The notes: generated by a model not told the origin, from the letters alone. DNA of 19,364 nt from Actinomycetes bacterium (GCA_023417985.1 JAEZDV010000035.1:1-19364), one strand, 5' to 3'; counted from the first letter of the stretch, positions 7,044 to 14,267 are shown. A program made the numbers and translations.

Positions 7044-8402
7044 TCATCCTGCCATTCGTGCGGCGACTCGTGCCGCCGCGGTGGTTGCCGAGGCCACGCA
7101 CGCGGGGACGCCGACACCGTGCAGCATCGCTCCCGCGACCTCGAGTCCGTCGACCTCCGCCACTCCGGCTTCGATGGAGGCGACGATGTCGGTGTGCCCG
7201 GCCTGATACTGGGGAAGGCCGCCGTACCAGCGCTGCACGTACGCACTCACCGGCTCGTCGTCCACTCCGGTGACGGCGGCGAGGTCGGCTCGGGCGAGGG
7301 TGACGAGTTGTTCGTCGGACGCGGAGAGGAGCGCGTCGTCGCCGTATCGACCGAACGATGCCCGAGCGAACAGGACGTCGCGCTCCGCGAGGTGCGGCCA
7401 CTTCCGGCTCGACAGCGTGAACGCCTTCGCGGAAAGCTCCTCACCGGTGGCCACGAGAATCCCGGAGTTCTGCGGCAGCGCCGCGTCACCGGGTAGACCG
7501 AGGGCGACCACGACCGACGACCCGAGGGGAATCTCCGCGGCACCGGCGGCAGCCGACGGCACGACGCCGCGCAGGAGCGAAGCGACCTCGGGTGCGGGAA
7601 CCGCGAGGACCACGGCGTCGACTTCGCCGACGGGGTCGAGGGACCATCGCCCGTCGCGGCGCTGCAACGCGGTTGCGGCGGTACCCAGGTGAATCTCTGC
7701 GGCTGCGGCCTCTTCGAGGGCTGTGAGCAGGGTTCCGTATCCGTCGCGCAACGTCCCGAAGACGGGCTTGTCGGACGGGGCCGGGAGAGCCGCCGCGACT
7801 GCTGCGGTCAAGCTCGTCGCCCCGGCGTCGAGTGCGGCAGCCAGGGTAGGCAGCGCGGCACGCACACCCGCGGTGTCGGAGAGACCTGAGTAGACCCCGC
7901 CCAGGAGTGGATCGACGCTCCGCCGCACTACTTGCTCACCGAACCGCGAACCGACGAGTGCGGCCACCGACACATCGCGGGTGGGGTCCCACTGCAGTGG
8001 CACGCCGGGTTCGTCGGCGATGCGGCGCAGTGTCGCGTCGTCGACGAGCCCTTCGAGGGCACGGGCGTCGGCGGGGATACCCATCAAGGTGCCGGCCGGC
8101 AACGGACGCAGCCGTTCTCCGGCGTAGAGCAGAGGGCGTGCGCTCGACGGCGCGACGACCTGATCGCCCAGGCCCAGCTCGTCGAGCAGGGCGGGAACCT
8201 CGGGCCGTCGAGCGATGAAGGCTTCCGCCCCGACGTCGACGGGTCCGCCCGCCAGATCGACGGTGTGAAGTTTGCCGCCGAGCCGCTCGGACCCCTCCAG
8301 CACGACGATCCGTGCCTCGGGGCCGAGTGCTCGGCGCAGTCGGTAGGCGGCGACCAGACCGGTGATGCCACCACCGACAACGGCGACGACAGGGCGGGTC
8401 AC
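7044..8402 (-). CDS. hemY: Coproporphyrinogen III oxidase (HemY/CgoX), FAD-dependent
   Basis: A 452-aa FAD protein of the protoporphyrinogen-oxidase family. The N-terminal dinucleotide-binding motif GGGITGLVAAYRL starts at residue 10, followed by LEGSERLGGKLHT, VDVGAEAFIARRPE, DPLLGGVYSG and a C-terminal VAGAMLHGVGVPACVASA, which closes the FAD fold. Because chdC follows directly, the physiological reaction is expected to be coproporphyrinogen III to coproporphyrin III (CgoX), rather than protoporphyrinogen oxidation, although many databases still call it hemY or hemG. Start GTG 8402 overlaps the hemE stop by four bases (GTGA), and the gene ends at or across the chdC start, so all three are probably translationally coupled. 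Activity needs oxygen and FAD. Confidence 0.95.
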   Translation of the reverse strand: MTRPVVAVVGGGITGLVAAYRLRRALGPEARIVVLEGSERLGGKLHTVDLAGGPVDVGAEAFIARRPEVPALLDELGLGDQVVAPSSARPLLYAGERLRPLPAGTLMGIPADARALEGLVDDATLRRIADEPGVPLQWDPTRDVSVAALVGSRFGEQVVRRSVDPLLGGVYSGLSDTAGVRAALPTLAAALDAGATSLTAAVAAALPAPSDKPVFGTLRDGYGTLLTALEEAAAAEIHLGTAATALQRRDGRWSLDPVGEVDAVVLAVPAPEVASLLRGVVPSAAAGAAEIPLGSSVVVALGLPGDAALPQNSGILVATGEELSAKAFTLSSRKWPHLAERDVLFARASFGRYGDDALLSASDEQLVTLARADLAAVTGVDDEPVSAYVQRWYGGLPQYQAGHTDIVASIEAGVAEVDGLEVAGAMLHGVGVPACVASATTAAARVAARMAG

Positions 8403-9496
8403 AACGAATGCACCAGCTCGACGACTCGGGTGAGCATGTCGGGATCGGTGTCGGGCAGCACGCCGTGGCCGAGATTGAAGATGTGGCCGGTGCTGCCGGC
8501 TGCGAGCGCGCGGTCGGCTTCGGCGGCCACGCGCCGGACCTCTCGCTCGACGACGTCCCAGCCTGCGAAGAGGAGTGCAGGATCGAGGTTGCCCTGCAAT
8601 GCCTTGCCCGGGCCGACGCGCTGCGCGGCGACGTCGAGCGGGATGCGCCAGTCGACTCCGACGACGTCGGCTCCGGCCTCACCCATCGCGCCGAGCAACT
8701 CACCCGTGCCCACACCGAAGTGGATGCGCGGTACGTCGGCGGCGGCGAGTTCCGCGAAGACCCGTTCGGAGTGCGGGAGCACGTACTCGCGGTAGTCGGC
8801 GAGGGAGAGGGCACCGGCCCACGAGTCGAACAACTGGATCGCGTCGACACCCGCTCCGAGCTGCGCGCGCAGGAAGGTGATGGCCATGTCGGTCAGACGC
8901 CCGAGGAGCGCGTGCCAGGTCTTGGGATCAGCGTGCATGAGCGCCTTGGTGCGCTCGTGGTTACGGCTCGGGCCACCTTCGACGAGGTACGACGCGAGGG
9001 TGAACGGTGCTCCGGCGAACCCGATCAGCGGCGTGTTGCCGAGTTCCTGCGTCAGCAGCGTCACCGCGCGAGCGACAGCGCCGACCTCCTCGACTTCGAG
9101 ATGCGGAAGCGCCGCGACGTCTGCGGCGGTGCGCACAGGGTCGGCGACGACCGGCCCGGTGCCCGCGACGATGTCCAGGTCGATTCCCGCTGCCTTGAGA
9201 GGAACGACGATGTCGGAGAAGAGGATGGCGGCGTCGACCTTGTGTCGTCGCACCGGCTGCATGGTGATCTCGCAGACGAGTTCGGGATCGAAGCACGATT
9301 CGAGCATGCCGACACCGGCACGGATCTCACGATATTCCGGCAGCGAACGCCCCGCTTGGCGCATGAACCACACCGGCCGATGCGACGGCCGCATCCCCTT
9401 TGCCGCATTCAGCAGCGGAGCATCCGGTAGGGCTCTGCGCGACGGGGACTGCGCGGGCACCGCGGAGGAGACGTTCGTGTTTTCCAAGCCGGTCAT
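8399..9496 (-). CDS. hemE: Uroporphyrinogen III decarboxylase HemE
   Basis: A 365-aa enzyme that removes four acetate carboxyls from uroporphyrinogen III to give coproporphyrinogen III; it is cytoplasmic and needs no cofactor. The diagnostic RPVWFMRQAGR motif is at residues 40-50, then LFSDIVVPLKAAG with Asp95 (catalytic Asp equivalent), GFAGAPFTLASY, QLFDSWAG, GNLDP and the final GHGVLPDTDP. Start ATG 9496 is chosen because GAGGA lies just upstream and the length fits the family. An in-frame ATG at 9550 would add 18 acidic residues outside the conserved region. It is the first gene of the operon hemE-hemY-chdC-molybdoenzyme. No clear -10 box was recognised in the 132-base gap to the divergent DUF3000 gene. 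Confidence 0.96.
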   Translation of the reverse strand: MTGLENTNVSSAVPAQSPSRRALPDAPLLNAAKGMRPSHRPVWFMRQAGRSLPEYREIRAGVGMLESCFDPELVCEITMQPVRRHKVDAAILFSDIVVPLKAAGIDLDIVAGTGPVVADPVRTAADVAALPHLEVEEVGAVARAVTLLTQELGNTPLIGFAGAPFTLASYLVEGGPSRNHERTKALMHADPKTWHALLGRLTDMAITFLRAQLGAGVDAIQLFDSWAGALSLADYREYVLPHSERVFAELAAADVPRIHFGVGTGELLGAMGEAGADVVGVDWRIPLDVAAQRVGPGKALQGNLDPALLFAGWDVVEREVRRVAAEADRALAAGSTGHIFNLGHGVLPDTDPDMLTRVVELVHSL

Positions 9497-9614
9497 CGAT
9501 CCTCGTTCTTCGGTCTCGTCGGGTTCATCGGACCCCGGTTCGATGCCCATGCTGCCACGCTCGCCCGCCCCGCCGGAACCGGCGCGCCTCCCGCGTGCAC
9601 TGCATCACCGGCAC

Positions 9615-9620
9615 TAACGT
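9615..9620 (+). promoter_or_regulatory. -10 box TAACGT for DUF3000 gene
   Basis: TAACGT ends eight bases before GTG 9629. The ATG at 9624 is out of frame and meets a stop after one codon. Spacing is slightly longer than the six bases at the other leaderless candidates, so the transcript may start at or a base or two before GTG. Confidence 0.45.
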
Positions 9621-9628
9621 CCGATGTC

Positions 9629-10201
9629 GTGACCAATCCGCCCGAGCCGGCCCGCTTCACCGCGGCAGTCGCAGCAATGAAGGCGGCCACCGTCCGCAGC
9701 GAGATCGAGGTGGCGCCCATCCGCCCACCGCAACGGCTCGCCCCACACAGTTTCGCGCTCGGCGCCGAGGTCCTGCACGACGAGTCCGAGGGCGTGCCCG
9801 AGGAGTCGGAAGGTGACGCCTTCGGGCGGCTGATCCTCCTGTACGACCCGAACGGGGACGAAGCCTGGCACGGCACCACCCGGCTCGTCGCGTACATCCA
9901 GGCCGATGTCGATGCCTCACTCGCCGCCGACCCGCTGCTTCCGGATGTCGCGTGGAGCTGGCTCGTCGATGCGCTCGAGGCACACGGTGAACCGCTGACC
10001 GCTCTGGGCGGAACGGTGACGGCGACGAGTTCGGTGCGGTTCGGCGACATAGCCGGCCCGCCGCGGGCACATCAACTGGAGCTGCGTGCGTCGTGGACTC
10101 CCCGCTCGGACGTGCTCGGCCCGCACGTCGAAGCCTTCTGCGATGTCCTCGCCTACGCCGCGGGTCTCCCCCCGATCGGTGTCGCGCGGCTCCGCTCGTG
10201 A
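9629..10201 (+). CDS. DUF3000 family protein
   Basis: A 190-aa protein of the actinobacterial DUF3000 family, of unknown function. Recognisable parts are the N-terminal FTAAVAAMKAATVRSEIEVAPIRPP stretch (here quoted only as its first and last parts: FTAAVAAM and EIEVAPIRPP), the LAPHSFAL segment, GRLILLYDPNGDEAWHG, and a C-terminal LRASWTPR plus the FCDVLAYAAGLPP ending. No signal peptide, membrane segment or catalytic motif is seen. It lies divergent to hemE, as I recall for Rv2680 in M. tuberculosis, where the HRDC exonuclease gene follows; here the WS/DGAT gene lies between them. GTG 9629 is supported by the -10 box and by the lack of another in-frame start near it. Confidence 0.85.
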   Translation: MTNPPEPARFTAAVAAMKAATVRSEIEVAPIRPPQRLAPHSFALGAEVLHDESEGVPEESEGDAFGRLILLYDPNGDEAWHGTTRLVAYIQADVDASLAADPLLPDVAWSWLVDALEAHGEPLTALGGTVTATSSVRFGDIAGPPRAHQLELRASWTPRSDVLGPHVEAFCDVLAYAAGLPPIGVARLRS

Positions 10202-10242
10202 CTGATACGCCCGAATCGGCCCTCCGGTCGATCCGCCCGATC

Positions 10243-10248
10243 TAGCCT
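10243..10248 (+). promoter_or_regulatory. -10 box TAGCCT for leaderless WS/DGAT gene
   Basis: TAGCCT ends six bases before ATG 10255, giving the acyltransferase its own promoter in the 53-base gap after the DUF3000 gene. The same hexamer and spacing occur before the HAD gene. Confidence 0.6.
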
Positions 10249-10254
10249 GGGTGG

Positions 10255-11685
10255 ATGCAGCGCCTCAGTGGTCTGGACGCAGGCTTCCTCTACCTCGAGA
10301 CACCCAGCCAGCACTTGCACATTTGCGGGTTGCTCATCCTCGATCCCTCCACGGTGCCGGACGGATACGACTACCGGGTCGTGCGACGGGAGATCGAGGC
10401 GAGGCTCGACGCCGTCCCCGCCTTCCGCATGAAACTCGCCGACAATCGGTTCAACATCGACCACCCGGTGTGGGTGGACGACAAGGACTTCGACCTCGAC
10501 CGTCATCTCCACCGCGTCGCGGTGCCCTCCCCCGGTTCCCGGACCGAACTCTCCGAGATGTGCGGTCACATCGCCGCGCAACCACTCGACCGATCGAAGC
10601 CTCTCTGGGAGATGTGGGTGGTGGAAGGACTCGACGACGGTTCGATCGCGATCATCCTGAAGATGCATCATGCGAGTGTCGACGGCGTCTCGGGTGCAGC
10701 CATGATCGCGCAGTTGTGCAGTCTCGACCCGAACGCGCCGCGACCGGAGCCTGTCGCGTCGAGCGTCGGCGGCGGGAACGACATCCAGATGGCGGTCACC
10801 GGCGCGGTGAACGTCGCCCTCCGTCCCCTGCACCTGGCACGGATTCTTCCGTCCGCGGTGTCGTCGCTGGTGTCGTGGGTGACCCGCGCGCGCCGGGGCG
10901 ATGCGATGCCCGCGCCCTTCACGGCGCCGCGCACGCCCTTCAACTCGACGATCACCGGCCATCGCGCCGTCGCATTCGCCCAGCTCGACCTCGCCGCCGT
11001 GAAGTCGGTGAAGAACTCGTTCGGAGTCAAGGTCAACGACGTCGTGATGACGGTGGTGGCAAGCGCGCTGCGTGATTATCTCCAGGGTCGCGGCGAGTTG
11101 CCCGACAGCCCCCTCGTCGGCATGGTGCCCGTCTCGGTGCACGGGGAGTCGGATCGGCCGGGGCGCAACCAGGTGTCGGGGATGTTCGCCGGGTTGCACA
11201 CGCACATCGAGGACCCGGTCGAGCGGTTGCACACTATCGCCGAGGCCAACACGGTCGCGAAGGATCACAACTCCGCTCTCGGCGCGAACATGCTGCAGGA
11301 CTGGTCGGAGTTCATGGGGGCGTCGGTGTTCGGTGCCGCCATGCGCACCTACGCGGCCCTGCGCCTCGCCGACAAGCACCCCGCAATCCACAATCTGGTG
11401 ATCTCCAACGTGCCCGGGCCCCCGCAGGCGCTCTACTTCCTCGGGGCACACGTCACCGCCCTGTACCCCTTCGGGCCGCTCTTCCACGGAGCCGGGCTCA
11501 ACATCACCGTCGTCTCGCTCGAAGACAAGCTGGACGTCGGCCTCATCACCTGCCCGGAACTGGTGCCCGACCTGTGGAAACTGAGCGACGACCTGGCGCC
11601 TGCGCTCGACGCGCTGGTCGCCGCCGCCGGGCAGGTGCAGGCGTCTGACGAGGAGGACGCGCGGGTCGATGAACTGGGCAGCTGA
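10255..11685 (+). CDS. Wax ester synthase / diacylglycerol acyltransferase (WS/DGAT)
   Basis: A 476-aa acyltransferase that transfers acyl groups from acyl-CoA to diacylglycerol or long-chain alcohols, forming storage triacylglycerol or wax esters at the inner face of the membrane. The catalytic HHxxxDG motif is complete (HHASVDG, His138-His139, Asp143). The family start SGLDAGFLYLET, the PLWEMWVVEGL segment, NDVVMTVV near residue 261 and the SNVPGPP motif near 384-390 are all present, and the length is normal. Such genes come in many copies in Rhodococcus and Mycobacterium; the exact paralogue and its main substrate cannot be told from sequence. It stands between two housekeeping genes that I recall as near neighbours in M. 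tuberculosis, so it is probably an insertion or a lineage-specific placement. Confidence 0.93.
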   Translation: MQRLSGLDAGFLYLETPSQHLHICGLLILDPSTVPDGYDYRVVRREIEARLDAVPAFRMKLADNRFNIDHPVWVDDKDFDLDRHLHRVAVPSPGSRTELSEMCGHIAAQPLDRSKPLWEMWVVEGLDDGSIAIILKMHHASVDGVSGAAMIAQLCSLDPNAPRPEPVASSVGGGNDIQMAVTGAVNVALRPLHLARILPSAVSSLVSWVTRARRGDAMPAPFTAPRTPFNSTITGHRAVAFAQLDLAAVKSVKNSFGVKVNDVVMTVVASALRDYLQGRGELPDSPLVGMVPVSVHGESDRPGRNQVSGMFAGLHTHIEDPVERLHTIAEANTVAKDHNSALGANMLQDWSEFMGASVFGAAMRTYAALRLADKHPAIHNLVISNVPGPPQALYFLGAHVTALYPFGPLFHGAGLNITVVSLEDKLDVGLITCPELVPDLWKLSDDLAPALDALVAAAGQVQASDEEDARVDELGS

Positions 11686-11731
11686 CGGTCCCCTCCGTGC
11701 GCGGCGCCATCCGACTTTCCCGCGACAGCGC

Positions 11732-11737
11732 TAGAGT
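11732..11737 (+). promoter_or_regulatory. -10 box TAGAGT for leaderless HRDC exonuclease gene
   Basis: TAGAGT ends six bases before ATG 11744. No Shine-Dalgarno sequence is present between them, which fits a leaderless transcript. Confidence 0.6.
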
Positions 11738-11743
11738 CACGCC

Positions 11744-13039
11744 ATGTCTGCAGGCCAGGACCATGAGGTGGTAGTGCCCGGTAACAGTTCGCCGACCGGT
11801 GGTGATTCGACGACCGAGAAAGCACCTGCGGCGACGGTTCCGCTCGTCGAACCACGCGAGGGGGTGCCCGACGTCGTCACCACCGCGGCGGGCGTCGTCG
11901 ATGCGGCCGAGCTTCTCGCGGGCGGTCACGGACCGCTGGCGGTCGACGCGGAACGGGCATCCGGTTACCGCTACTCCGCGCGGGCCTACCTGGTGCAGTT
12001 GCGACGCAACGGTGCCGGGACCGTGCTGCTCGACCCGATCCCGACCGCGGCAGATCTCGCGCCGCTCGCCGCGGTGATCAACGATCTGGAGTGGGTCCTC
12101 CACTCGGCAGACCAGGATCTGCCGGGCCTCGCCGAACTCGGACTTCATCCCGCCGCGCTGTACGACACCGAACTGGCCGGCCGTCTCGCCGGGTTCCCGC
12201 GGGTCGGACTTGCCGCTCTCGTCGCCGACACGTTGGGATTCCAGCTCGAGAAGGGGCACGGCGCCGCGGACTGGTCGACCCGGCCGCTGCCAGACACCTG
12301 GCTCAACTACGCGGCGCTCGACGTCGAGATTCTCGTCGAACTGCGCGATGCGATGGCCGAGGAACTCGAACGGCAGCACAAGACGGAGTGGGCGGCTCAG
12401 GAGTTCGAGCACATCCGGCTTGCCGGACCGCCGGCACCGAAGCCGGAACGGTGGCGCCGTACTTCGAAGATTCACACCCTCAGAGATCCGCGACGCCTCG
12501 CGATCGTGCGGGAACTGTGGACGACGCGCGACGAGATCGCGGCGCACCGCGACATCGCCCCCGGCCGCATCCTCCCGGATTCGGCGATCATCGCCGCTGC
12601 CGAGGCTCAGCCCGCCACCCTCTCCGACCTGCGCGCCCTCCCGGTCTTCGGTGGGCCCAGGCAACGCCGGTCGTCGCGGGTGTGGCTCGCGGCAATCGAG
12701 CGTGCCCGTTCCCTTCCCCAGTCGGAACTGCCGCCGATGGCTCCCCCGTTGACCGGTCCGCCTCCGGTCGGCCGGTGGGCCAGGCACCATCCCGACGCTG
12801 CCGCACGGCTGACCGCGGCACGAGCCGAACTCGCAGCCCTGAGCGAAGAGGTTTCCGTCCCCGTCGAGAATCTGGTGAGCCCCGAACTCGTTCGTCGTCT
12901 GTGCTGGGACTGGGACGAGTCGGCGGGTGCGGACGCCGAGGCGTACATCGAGGATCGGTTCGCCTCAGGAGGTGCCCGGCCGTGGCAACGCGCGCTCACG
13001 GCACCGCGACTGGCGAAGGCGCTCACGCAGGCGGCGTAG
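11744..13039 (+). CDS. DEDDy 3'-5' exonuclease with HRDC domain (RNase D-like)
   Basis: A 431-aa protein with an N-terminal low-complexity tail (1-40), a DEDDy exonuclease domain (about 50-210) and an HRDC nucleic-acid-binding domain (about 245-315). Catalytic residues are visible: Asp68 and Glu70 in LAVDAERASG, Asp123 or Asp125 in HSADQDLPGL, and Tyr189-x3-Asp193 in the YAALDVEIL motif (Exo III). This is the arrangement of RNase D, which trims 3' ends of stable RNAs with two metal ions. I recall Rv2681 as the equivalent protein next to the DUF3000 gene. ATG 11744 is supported by the -10 box. The C-terminal region (about 340-431) is conserved-looking but not assigned. In M. tuberculosis dxs follows; here it does not. 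Confidence 0.9.
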   Translation: MSAGQDHEVVVPGNSSPTGGDSTTEKAPAATVPLVEPREGVPDVVTTAAGVVDAAELLAGGHGPLAVDAERASGYRYSARAYLVQLRRNGAGTVLLDPIPTAADLAPLAAVINDLEWVLHSADQDLPGLAELGLHPAALYDTELAGRLAGFPRVGLAALVADTLGFQLEKGHGAADWSTRPLPDTWLNYAALDVEILVELRDAMAEELERQHKTEWAAQEFEHIRLAGPPAPKPERWRRTSKIHTLRDPRRLAIVRELWTTRDEIAAHRDIAPGRILPDSAIIAAAEAQPATLSDLRALPVFGGPRQRRSSRVWLAAIERARSLPQSELPPMAPPLTGPPPVGRWARHHPDAAARLTAARAELAALSEEVSVPVENLVSPELVRRLCWDWDESAGADAEAYIEDRFASGGARPWQRALTAPRLAKALTQAA

Positions 13040-13060
13040 CGACCCGGGCCTCGTAGCACC

Positions 13061-13080
13061 CCGATGCGGTCAGGCATCGG
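13061..13080. terminator. Hairpin CCGATGC-6-GCATCGG between convergent genes
   Basis: A perfect 7-bp inverted repeat with a 6-base loop lies 21 bases after the HRDC gene stop. The loop contains the stop codon of the minus-strand hydrolase remnant (13072-13070). It could act as a terminator from both sides, though no long U-tract follows. Confidence 0.45.
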
Positions 13081-13222
13081 TTGCTGTCGTCTCGAGAGCG
13101 TCGCGCACGTAGTGCCCGATGCTGCGGGCAGCCAGAGCCGCCTCGGGGACGAAGGGATGGAAGGCGTGCCAGAGGTGCTCCTGCCCGCGCCAGATCTGTA
13201 GTTCGTGCGAGCGACGCGCCGG
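13070..13222 (-). pseudogene. C-terminal remnant of an alpha/beta hydrolase, in frame after mpaB
   Basis: Read on the minus strand, 50 sense codons follow the mpaB TGA in the same frame and end at TGA 13072-13070. The peptide contains HELQIWRGQEHLWHAFHPF and then VPEAALAARSIGHYVRDAL. That is the ending of alpha/beta-hydrolase-fold esterases of the HSL/fold-3 type: a beta strand, the catalytic His in a G-x-H turn, a P-E-A helix start and a last amphipathic helix. There is no start codon, nucleophile or N-terminal part, so I call it a gene remnant. The alternative is a C-terminal extension of MpaB made by readthrough. Codon third positions are mostly G/C, as in real genes here. Confidence 0.6.
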
Positions 13223-14032
13223 TCATGCGGCCGCCTCGCCGGTTGCGTGCGGCGCCGCCCCGAACCGTCGCCGCGCATCCCGCAGGACGAGCGTTGCCGG
13301 AAGGCGTCGCACCCGGAGTGGGAGTGCCCGGTACAGCGGCGCCGCGACCCGCATCACGGTGTCGAACCTGCGTTGTTGCCCGTCGGTCCAGGTGAATCCG
13401 TAGGCATCGCGGATTCGGGGATCGAGCAGACCGAGGGTCAGGAAGCGGTTGAGCGGCATGCCCGCGCGCACCGGCCGAGAGGCTGAGCCACCGCGGAGGA
13501 GGGCCTGCGCGTAGTTGCGGACCTTCTCGTCCACGACGAGCCCTGTCACGACGCCGTTCCAGTAGTCGCCGAACGCTGCGAGATCGGCGGGCCACATCTC
13601 GGCCGGCACCTGGAGCGACGTGCCGTACACGGCGAAGTCACGGTACATCCGCTCGGTCCCGGCGGGAGCGAGGGGCCCGAAGAAGCGCTCGTAGATGTCG
13701 CGGCCCCCGTGGAACATCACCGCCGCAATCCACAACTGCAACTTCGGATCGAAGGCGTTGTATCCGCCCGCCCGAACCGGCGCGTGGGCGCGGTTGACGA
13801 ACCGCACCACAGCGCGCCGTTCGTCGTCGGTTCCGAAGGCCACGAGATAGATGTACGCGCTGGTGTTGCGGAACCGCGTGATCGGATCCGTCAGGGCCTT
13901 GCTGTGTTCGACGACGCCACGCCCGACAGGTGGAAAGGCGATCTCCGTCAGGAAGCGCCGCGGTGAACTCAGAAGGAACGCTGCCTCACCCACTACGCCC
14001 TGCGTCGTGGGATCGGGTCGACGTCTCGTCAT
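13223..14032 (-). CDS. MpaB-type oxygenase (DUF2236 family)
   Basis: A 269-aa protein of the DUF2236/MpaB family, which includes heme-dependent oxygenases such as the latex-clearing protein; most members are unassigned. The family pattern is visible: RFRNTSAYIYLVAFG, FVNRAHAPV with His83, then the GGYNAFDPKLQLWIAAV segment with Asp95 and Trp101. No signal peptide is seen. His83 is the likely conserved functional His; heme binding is inferred from the family, not shown here. Start ATG 14032 has a near-consensus promoter immediately upstream. The gene diverges from fadAB across a 351-base gap, and a hydrolase remnant follows its stop in the same frame. Substrate unknown. Confidence 0.82.
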   Translation of the reverse strand: MTRRRPDPTTQGVVGEAAFLLSSPRRFLTEIAFPPVGRGVVEHSKALTDPITRFRNTSAYIYLVAFGTDDERRAVVRFVNRAHAPVRAGGYNAFDPKLQLWIAAVMFHGGRDIYERFFGPLAPAGTERMYRDFAVYGTSLQVPAEMWPADLAAFGDYWNGVVTGLVVDEKVRNYAQALLRGGSASRPVRAGMPLNRFLTLGLLDPRIRDAYGFTWTDGQQRRFDTVMRVAAPLYRALPLRVRRLPATLVLRDARRRFGAAPHATGEAAA

Positions 14033-14039
14033 GGAGGCA

Positions 14040-14067
14040 AATGTATCCGCAGATCAGACCGTGTCAA
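14040..14067 (-). promoter_or_regulatory. Consensus-like promoter of mpaB (TTGACA / 16 / TACATT)
   Basis: On the minus strand a perfect -35 TTGACA (14067-14062) is followed by a 16-base spacer and -10 TACATT (14045-14040), then seven bases to ATG 14032. This is the strongest sigma70-type promoter in the window and predicts a leaderless or nearly leaderless transcript. Confidence 0.75.
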
Positions 14068-14267
14068 GAACGTCGGGGCCCGGCCCCTCGCTCACGGCGC
14101 CGGGACACTCGAGGAGAATACAGATTAACTTTCTTGCTTCGCACCCGCGCCGGGAGCGAACATGGCGCCCGAGCCCCTCCCGAGATGGGGGGTGAACGAG
14201 AACACACTGCTCACAGGCGTATCAACTCGAGGATCCGCGCACCGCATGCGAAATCGAAGGTTGTAAG

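Noticed and set aside
7048..7401. ChdC frame extended upstream to 7401
   Set aside because: The extension lies entirely inside hemY in another frame and is Arg-rich; ChdC proteins begin with the MARLDYD segment.
9497..9550. Longer HemE from ATG 9550
   Set aside because: The added residues are acidic and outside the conserved domain; ATG 9496 has GAGGA upstream and gives the usual length.
14096..14235. Direct repeats GCGCCGGGA and ACTCGAGGA in the fadA upstream gap
   Set aside because: Only nine bases each, two copies, uneven spacing; within chance for GC-rich DNA and not enough for a repeat feature.
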